A stretch of 24,090 nt of DNA from contig CAAAJI010000141.1 in NCBI GenBank assembly GCA_900642245.1, positions 66,631-90,720 of the forward strand, in the 5' to 3' direction. The translations under genes and the position numbers were made by a program. The notes under the pieces were generated by a model. That model was given only the letters and a program-made list of their open reading frames with translations. It was not told where the DNA came from and searched no databases. Positions 18,230-24,090 of the stretch are shown in pieces; the first letter of the stretch is position 1, and each line of letters starts with the position of its first letter. The stretch is from Fragilaria radians (lineage: Eukaryota > Bacillariophyta > Fragilariophyceae > Fragilariales > Fragilariaceae).

Positions 18230-18640
18230 TCATCAAATTTTCACACCGATGTAGACTTAGTTGGAGAATGCGGGAATTGTCAATTGGAATTTAGTGCCTG
18301 CATTCAGACCCAAAAGGAGCATGATATATCCACTACTATCTCTTTCCCGCTACGCCTAACTGGAATTATTCAAGATGGCTTCCACGTTTAATCGCGAAGA
18401 TGCCTGAATTGCAATTGCTGGACTGCATTAGCAATGTCTACTAAAGTTATTGATCATGTTCAAAACTTGGCTCATTGGACTTGTGCTTCTTGTTATGGAT
18501 TAACCTTTTCCACCCTAGCAGATGCATTCACTCATCACATGATGATATTGATGAGAAAAAAGTTTCTGATGGCAAATCTCATCCGCATTACAGATGATGA
18601 TAAAACTGGCACAGCTTGATAATGATTCTACTGCTGACTC
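18230..18640 (+). mobile_element. copia fragment, post-integrase region
   Basis: The plus strand at 18360-18620 reads IIQDGFHV, a short gap, LNCNCWTALAMSTKVIDHVQ and then NLAHWTCASCYGLTF, followed by an acidic stretch ending DDDKTGTA. This corresponds to the linker between integrase and reverse transcriptase in copia polyproteins (GG-H-V, then a V-I-x-R-V-H-x-L-A-type string). It is short and broken, and no RT follows. Confidence 0.5.
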
Positions 18641-19423
18641 TTTTCATGATGACATTTCCATTCCATTTTGTTGAAACACAAGAAAGGAACAACAGCTAAA
18701 TGACTGTAAAAATAGATCATATCATCAAATCTCGTCCTTTCACCATAGTTTATGAGGCTAAACTGTGGGAAAGGTTATTGTTAAATGAGTATTCAAAGAA
18801 ACTGACTTTGGGGATTGTATGAATAAAGAAGAGGAATTATACATGTGACTATGTTTCAATATCAATTACTGGTGTGAAATAGGAAAATGGATTGCTGATG
18901 ATCCTTACAACCAGTTATTGAATTGACCTTTACTGTCTACATCCTACTAATATAAACGTTTTTCCTAGTTCCACATCCGTTCTGGCCATTGCTACCTCTT
19001 AACCCTTGTGCGTTTTGTTGGTACAGAAATACTTTCCAATCCAGCAGCACCAATAACTTCTACAACAATTGCGCAAGAAAAAGGAAAAGAATGTCTTTAC
19101 GCCATAGTTTCAGTAGAATAAAAATGAAATTACTACCTTTACACCTTACTAATTCCAATGCTAAATCAATGGTATAATTTACTTTAAGTTCTGTGATGTT
19201 GAATGCAGCTGTAGATACCACTGACATGCTAGATCCATTAGTAAATAGGTTCACAAATAACAATTATAAACATCTTTGTCATACTGGAAATATCAAAATT
19301 CAAAGATACATTCTCTTTTGTAAAATAGTCAAGCAAGCACCAACTACTAGTTATGGATAAAAAAGTTGTATCAAAAATGTGATGCAGTAAAAAATAAGGA
19401 CATTTTGCATTCTCAAAATCGAA
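18641..19423. other. upstream flank of the two-domain transferase gene
   Basis: No intact gene is seen. Scattered plus-strand frames (for example near 18700-18880) may be further transposon debris. The promoter of the 19424 gene must lie in its right part. Homology with the 5' flank of GT17-1 is limited to about 30 bp before the ATG, and the TATATAAAA box of GT17-1 is not conserved here. Confidence 0.35.
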
Positions 19424-22048
19424 ATGAGATTTTCTCAAGCAGCATCGTCAATAATAGTTTTTCTATTTTGCTCTTATTTTGTCACTATCAATGTCCTTAG
19501 AAACCCTTTTCCTGGCTCTCCTGATTTAGAGAATAATTGCCTCGAGTCCAAACCAACCTTGATTGGCGGCGAAATTATTGACGATGACAATATAAAAGTG
19601 GATTTGAAAACTAGTTTATTTGAAGTCGATGACCTTTTTCGAGATCATCAACGAAAGATCGACAATTATACTACTAGCAAAAGATGTGATAGATATGGCG
19701 TGGATGTCTATAATGGGAATCCCCGTCGTCTATTCTTTGGATCAATGGTTGCTGATGAAAATTGGGAAGTATTTCAAATGCATGCCATTGAAGCTTACGA
19801 TGTATACCATGTCGCTGTATTCGTCGAATCGAATACAACTCATACGGTCACCCCTCGAAAGCTTCGATTTCAAAATTCAGAAGAGAGAGACCTAATTTTA
19901 AAATCCAAATTATTTGGCCCGAAAACAAACGTTGTCATTGATTTTTGGCTAGAAGATTGGCCCGAACTAACCTTCATGAACCGTGAATCAGAGCAACGAA
20001 ATACAATCATCCATCGTTGGAAAAAAGAAGGCATGACAAGAGATGATGTGGCTATAATGGCTGATATTGATGAAGTCTTCTCGAGAGATTTCCTCCGAGC
20101 ACTTCAGACCTGCGATTTCACCGAATTACGACCAGGACAAAATTGTCATCGTCCTAAAATTTGCCCTTCGACTATATCCTTTGAGGCTTCACCGTTCTGT
20201 ATAAATTCGATTGAATGGTTTCACCCCGATATTATTAGTGGTCAATGTGTTGATGGTATTGGAGATCCAACAGAACGAGTAGTCCCGCTGCGAAATCACC
20301 AAAGAATGTACGGAGAAAGACACAAAACATTTGGCCGATTTAGTTTAGATGAATATCCTGAAAATGTGCACAAGTCAGGTCGATATCCCCTATTCAATGG
20401 GCCAGATATTCGCACGGTGGTTGGTGACCGGGGCATGCCGTACACTTGGAAACGTAATGATGGTCATGGTACTTTTGCTGCCTATGGTGTCGCATATCAT
20501 TTTCATAATTGGTTTTCCGATCTTTCGGCTCTTCGACAGAAGTATCTGACGTATGCACATGGTGATGCAAGCATTATGAAGAAAACCTTGTCACAGGGAG
20601 GTGAAGACTTGGATCTATTTGTGCGTTGTGTTCGGGAAATTGGAAATGAGGCAAACCCCAATGACTGGAGGAGGAAATATTATGAAAAAGGTTGGGAAGT
20701 TAAGGGACCAAGACCCATTTTCTTTCAAAATAAGACTTACGTAAAGATGCGTCATGCTCTTGTGCAGAAAATGGTTAACAATGATGAAGCTGTTTATGGA
20801 TCTAGTTATGATGAGAATAACAAGTGGGTGGAAAATACGTTACGTTCAAAGGTATCAAACAATCAATGGAGATCTATCACAAAGGATTCTAAATCAAAAC
20901 CAACGTTACTGAAACCAGCCAATGGTAAGAATCACCTTATTAAGATTCCCCAAGGTAAGTCGCAAGTAACTTGAATCGAGGTTCAAAATCATATGAACTT
21001 TAAAATGTTGCTGCTGATAGGTACCAATGACATGAGCGTATCAGCAACTATAATGGGAATGGCACTGGGCCTCTCAGAAGATGATTTGAAGGTTTTTGTT
21101 GGATCGCTAAGATCTACAGGATACAAAGGGCACATTATTCTAGGTGTAAAATCAAACGTCGACAACAGCATATTAAATTATCTGAAACGAAATCGTGTCA
21201 CACCTAAAAAACTCATGTTTTCGAATTGCACTTTTGAACCCTTATACACCAATGAAACTTTCATGGCCGAAAAGGATGTGCGGAATAAAGTTGGCTTGAC
21301 GGTGTGCATTAAAAGTTATCCCAATATTAAGGAACGGTGGGCAAAGTATGCGCTCGGTCGAGACTGGCTACAAGAATGCAAAACTTGTACTGGCCCTGTA
21401 ATGATCACAGATGTAAGAGATGTGTATTTCCAAAGCAATCCATTTGCATTGGAACAAGCAGAAGTCAGTGGTCTTCAAGTATTCGAAGAACATCCTGCGG
21501 TGACAACAGAGCATTGGCTGGTAGACTGGCCAGTTGGTGATTGCAAAGGAATTCATTTAAAGAAGCCCATGTTATGCTCTGGCACTACCATTGGGACACG
21601 GGATGCGATGCTTAAGTATTTGAACAAGATGTATGAAGAAATGAGGCGATGGATCAGTGACCCAAAATGTCGTTTCATTAGTCTGGCTGATGATCAGAGT
21701 ATTCACAATTGGCTTTATTACAATGGTGACTTGGAAGATGCCGTGGCAATCAAGCATCGGCAGGGATTAGTGAATACCGTTGGATTTGAGGGCAACAAGA
21801 TATATGAATATCATTGTAAGAAAAATCGAGAAAAGGGATTAAAGTATCCAGAATCTATTCCGTTTGAAGGAGCATCCAAGGATACGTGGATATCCGATAG
21901 CTTTGGAATCACGAACAAAGAAGGAAAATTTACAAATTTGGACGGGTCGATCTCTCCTGTGATACATCAATATGATCGTTTGGGTATACCCTTTCAGTCA
22001 TGGCTGGAGAAGCTTGAAAGGAGTTGGGAGAATGATGCGAGACTTTAA
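19424..22048 (+). CDS. GT17-3/domain B, predicted two-domain glycosyltransferase (spliced)
   Basis: Exon 19424-20954 encodes a GT17-type transferase: hydrophobic anchor at residues 8-25, RRLFFGSMVADENWEVFQ (101-118), NRESEQRN (186-193) and ADIDEV (213-218). Exon 21021-22048 encodes a second GT-A-like domain with MITDVRDVYFQSNPF, whose DVRD falls at residues 641-644 of the joined protein. The ORFs as they stand are 516 codons (stop at 20972) and 351 codons (ATG at 20993), only 18 bp apart. An AAG|GTAAGT donor at 20955 and a GATAG acceptor at 21020 define a 66-bp phase-1 intron that removes the stop and keeps domain B in frame, giving 852 residues. A 66-bp intron is somewhat shorter than the 81-105 bp seen elsewhere here. 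If the intron is not used, these are two adjacent genes. A type II Golgi enzyme catalysing two transfers on one glycan is the inferred role. Confidence 0.68.
20955..21020 (+). other. predicted 66-bp intron joining GT17-3 to domain B
   Basis: The donor CAAG|GTAAGT is a full consensus. The acceptor CTGCTGATAG lies just before GTACCAATGAC. Upstream phase is 1 and downstream phase is 1. The stop codon of the upstream ORF (20972-20974) and the apparent ATG of the downstream ORF (20993) both fall inside. The corresponding region of the GT17-1 pseudo-tail is similar to the intron but has a changed acceptor (GCTGCTAG and then TAG). Confidence 0.65.
20993..22048 (+). other. domain B: GT-A-like transferase domain (alternative separate ORF)
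   Basis: If not spliced to the upstream exon, this is a 351-codon ORF starting MNFKMLLLIGTNDMS. Numbering from that start, FVGSLRSTGYKGHIILGV (35-52) looks like a first beta-alpha unit. MITDVRDVYFQSNPF (137-151) is a DxRD motif of the kind that stands in for DxD in GT-A folds. LCSGTTIGTRDAML (194-207) and DDQSIHNWLYYNG (233-245) look like acceptor-site and catalytic-helix motifs, and VIHQYDR (323-329) a C-terminal metal-site histidine. I do not recognise a named CAZy family. Only this one intact copy exists in the window, beside two broken ones. Confidence 0.6.
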
Positions 22049-22922
22049 GAATCTTTTATTAGATTTACGAGATACATGTACTAGATATTGGATATCACGT
22101 CAGACGGGGCATCTGTTATTTTTTGTTCTATCGGCCCTTTCTTGCATGATGGATCGCAAACAAGGTGGGACCCCGCTTTTCTTCAGTTCATTCCTTTAAG
22201 ACCATGCAATACCGCTTCTAAAATGCTTTATTTTTCATCCTACGGATGCTGGAAGTTCTGTAATGTGGGGTTCCCTTCTTTAGACAGAGAATCGAGTAAG
22301 CTAGAACTAGCCATAGTTGCCCCTCTGACATTCAATCCATGTTAACAAATAATAGCCAGTGTACAAAACTTAATGCGTAAAGAGATAGATGTATTTTGCA
22401 TCAATAGTTGTGGTGTCCAAGCCTGTCGTTACAGGAAAATTGTAATTTATTCATCATTTTTATTCCGTTTTAGGTAATGATGAGAAATGATACGTTGTAA
22501 GCCAAGTTAACCTGTGTAGTTGATTTAAACATATGTAGCTAATAATTTTTGCTTAAATTTTTCATGGTTGAAGATTTTGGTTCTAAAAGTAGTATAACTT
22601 AGATCAGATCACATACTCAAAATACATTGCAATTCCAACACTCTCTAGATCTTACAAATAAAATGAAATAATGGATTTGGGAATGTTTAGTTTTTTTTTT
22701 CTGTTCTTCAACGCGTTGATAGGAGTGCATTGATCCAAATTGATTGGAAATCCGTGATTGCGACGTTGAGACCACCATGTGTCATTGTCAGCTCAAAAGT
22801 TACCAGTATTTTTTTCAACGAGTTAAGGGGGAAATTCATTCATTGGTTACAAGAAAAAAACAAAGTGTCACTGCTACGCCTCTAGCAGTTCAACACTCTA
22901 ATTGCGAAAGAGATAGATAACA
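22049..22922. other. intergenic DNA between transferase and protease genes
   Basis: No convincing gene. Short frames at 22088-22345 have no recognisable motif. The right part (about 22700-22922) is less AT-rich and probably holds the promoter and 5' UTR of the downstream gene, with a T run at 22691-22700. Confidence 0.4.
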
Positions 22923-24090
22923 ATGCCCACTGCTTATTCATCCAAAAAGCCTTCACAGTCTGATACTCGCTATGATAAGACAGAAATGACTGCAGTGAAA
23001 AGTAATGGAAAGCCTGTAACAAGGACAGCAATGTCATTCGAGCAGCAACAAGGAATTCATGAATTGTATTCCCCCCAACCTATATCCATGCCTTTAATTG
23101 GAGCATTAATTTTATTACAGAGCCCATTGTATTCTGAAGAGGAGGTAAACAAAGTGTTCCTTCTTCCCAAGAGCTATTTACAAAATTGGATCATTTGGGC
23201 ATATCATCAACCTGTCATTTCCTCGGGGGAAACTAGACGACTTCAATTGGCACTCAGGATGGCTGCTGAACGATTGTTCCTCAAATTACCAAAGCTAAAC
23301 GATCCACATCGTGACCCTGGTCCTATAGATGCTACGTCGTTATCCGAAAAGGAAAATCCGTTAGTTATGAGAGAAAATGTTTACATTTGGGACGGCGTAC
23401 GGAAAGAATCGATGGAGAACATTATGGCCTGTGCTGTGCCTGAACGATTCTACGAGGTAAGACTTGATGGACTTGAATCATCAGTGATATTTCTTATATT
23501 CGAATATTATTCTCAATGACGCTTAAATCATCAAATGTACCTATAAAATTCCAATACACAGCTTTTACGTGCAACACATGGGGTTGTTTGTGAAGACAAC
23601 AAGACAGTTTCCTTCCAAGCACATGATTATATGATGACCACACTCATTCAGCATCATGATGCCTCAGGACAAAAGAACGGGCACTCAAAGCCAGTTGAAT
23701 TTCCTAGATATGTGTTACCTGAACCTATGCCCCAAGTCAAGCAACCTAATCCGAGTGTAGACAACGATTCTAAGCTGGTACCAGTTGTTGAAGTTTATCC
23801 AGTCAAGCTAAAGTACGTCATTACAGATGATGGTGATACTACGAGAAGTGGTTTTATATTAGTTTCAAAGAATGCTCTTGTCTTGCATGCTCTTCGAGAG
23901 GCCATGAATGTCATTGTACCAGACAAGGCATCATCATGTGTTCGAATATGGAGTCTTCGAGACGACAAAGCGACACAAGAAGGTGATGGATATGAGTTAG
24001 TAGATTTGAATCATCTGGATGGTCGTTTACTAAGTGCTCGGGATCCTGAAATATCCAAGCTAATAGTTGGTGACTGGGTTTTTCAACATG
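22923..24090 (+). CDS. ubiquitin-specific protease, DUSP and UBL N-terminal part (3' truncated)
   Basis: This is the start of a deubiquitinating cysteine protease that continues beyond the window. Exon 1 (22923-23456) and exon 2 (23562 to the window end) are separated by a 105-bp phase-0 intron with donor GTAAGA and acceptor ACACAG. After a polar N-terminus, residues about 75-200 form a DUSP domain: FLLPKSYLQNWIIWAY (aromatic-rich first helix), DPHRDPGPIDATSL (the family's PGPIDN-like loop) and AVPERFYELLRATHGV. A ubiquitin-like region follows (VEVYPVKLKYVITDDGDT, then ALREAMNVIVPD and VRIWSLRDD), as in USP4/11/15-type proteins. The catalytic C and H boxes are not in the window. The ATG at 22923 is the first in a suitable position, preceded by AACA. 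Function: removing ubiquitin from substrate proteins. Confidence 0.82.
23457..23561 (+). other. intron in the ubiquitin-specific protease gene
   Basis: This is a 105-bp phase-0 intron. The donor is GTAAGA after ...RFYE and the acceptor is CACAG before LLRATHGVVCED. Splicing joins two halves of a conserved DUSP segment, and the exon 2 frame stays open to the window end. Confidence 0.85.

Noticed and set aside
22088..22345. 85-codon frame downstream of the two-domain gene
   Set aside because: No motif, no splice support and low-complexity composition; it most likely lies in the 3' UTR or intergenic DNA.

Overview
This is nuclear DNA of a eukaryote, most likely a diatom or other stramenopile alga. 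The reasons are short GT-AG introns (66-105 bp) with GTAAG-type donors, AT-rich intergenic DNA, decayed Ty1/copia elements with motifs I associate with diatom copia lineages, and proteins of eukaryotic type (a DUSP-domain ubiquitin protease and membrane-anchored Golgi-type glycosyltransferases). The species cannot be named from the sequence. No tRNA, rRNA or CRISPR was seen.

Layout: (1) 1-935 has no confident gene. (2) 936-2187 is a three-exon GDP-mannose 4,6-dehydratase. (3) 2405-2795 is a broken glycosyltransferase family 17 (GT17) fragment. (4) About 2800-8550 is transposon debris: a minus-strand hAT-like relic, a minus-strand copia relic, a tandem repeat and AT-rich DNA. (5) 8573-12753 holds two intact GT17 genes, GT17-1 (8903-10345) and GT17-2 (11242-12753). 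Between them lie a dead copy of a second glycosyltransferase-like domain ('domain B') and a relic of the GDP-mannose dehydratase 3' end. (6) 13480-19400 holds plus- and minus-strand copia relics, plus a chimeric pseudogene in which a domain B fragment abuts a GT17 fragment. (7) 19424-22048 is a third GT17 ORF followed 18 bp later by an intact domain B ORF. A consensus, phase-compatible 66-bp intron would join them into one 852-residue protein with two transferase-like domains. (8) 22923-24090 is the start of a DUSP-UBL ubiquitin-specific protease that runs off the window.

The locus is therefore an expanding and decaying cluster of glycosyltransferase genes beside a nucleotide-sugar enzyme. 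GMD makes the precursor of GDP-L-fucose and GDP-rhamnose. The GT17-like proteins have an N-terminal membrane anchor and a DxD-type motif, which suggests type II Golgi enzymes acting on glycoproteins or cell-wall glycans. A shared pathway with GMD is inferred from adjacency and from the co-duplicated GMD 3' end, not shown by sequence. The most notable points are the predicted GT17/domain B fusion, two domain B pseudogenes sharing the same 26-bp deletion over the putative catalytic DxRD motif, and the duplicated GMD-GT17 junction.
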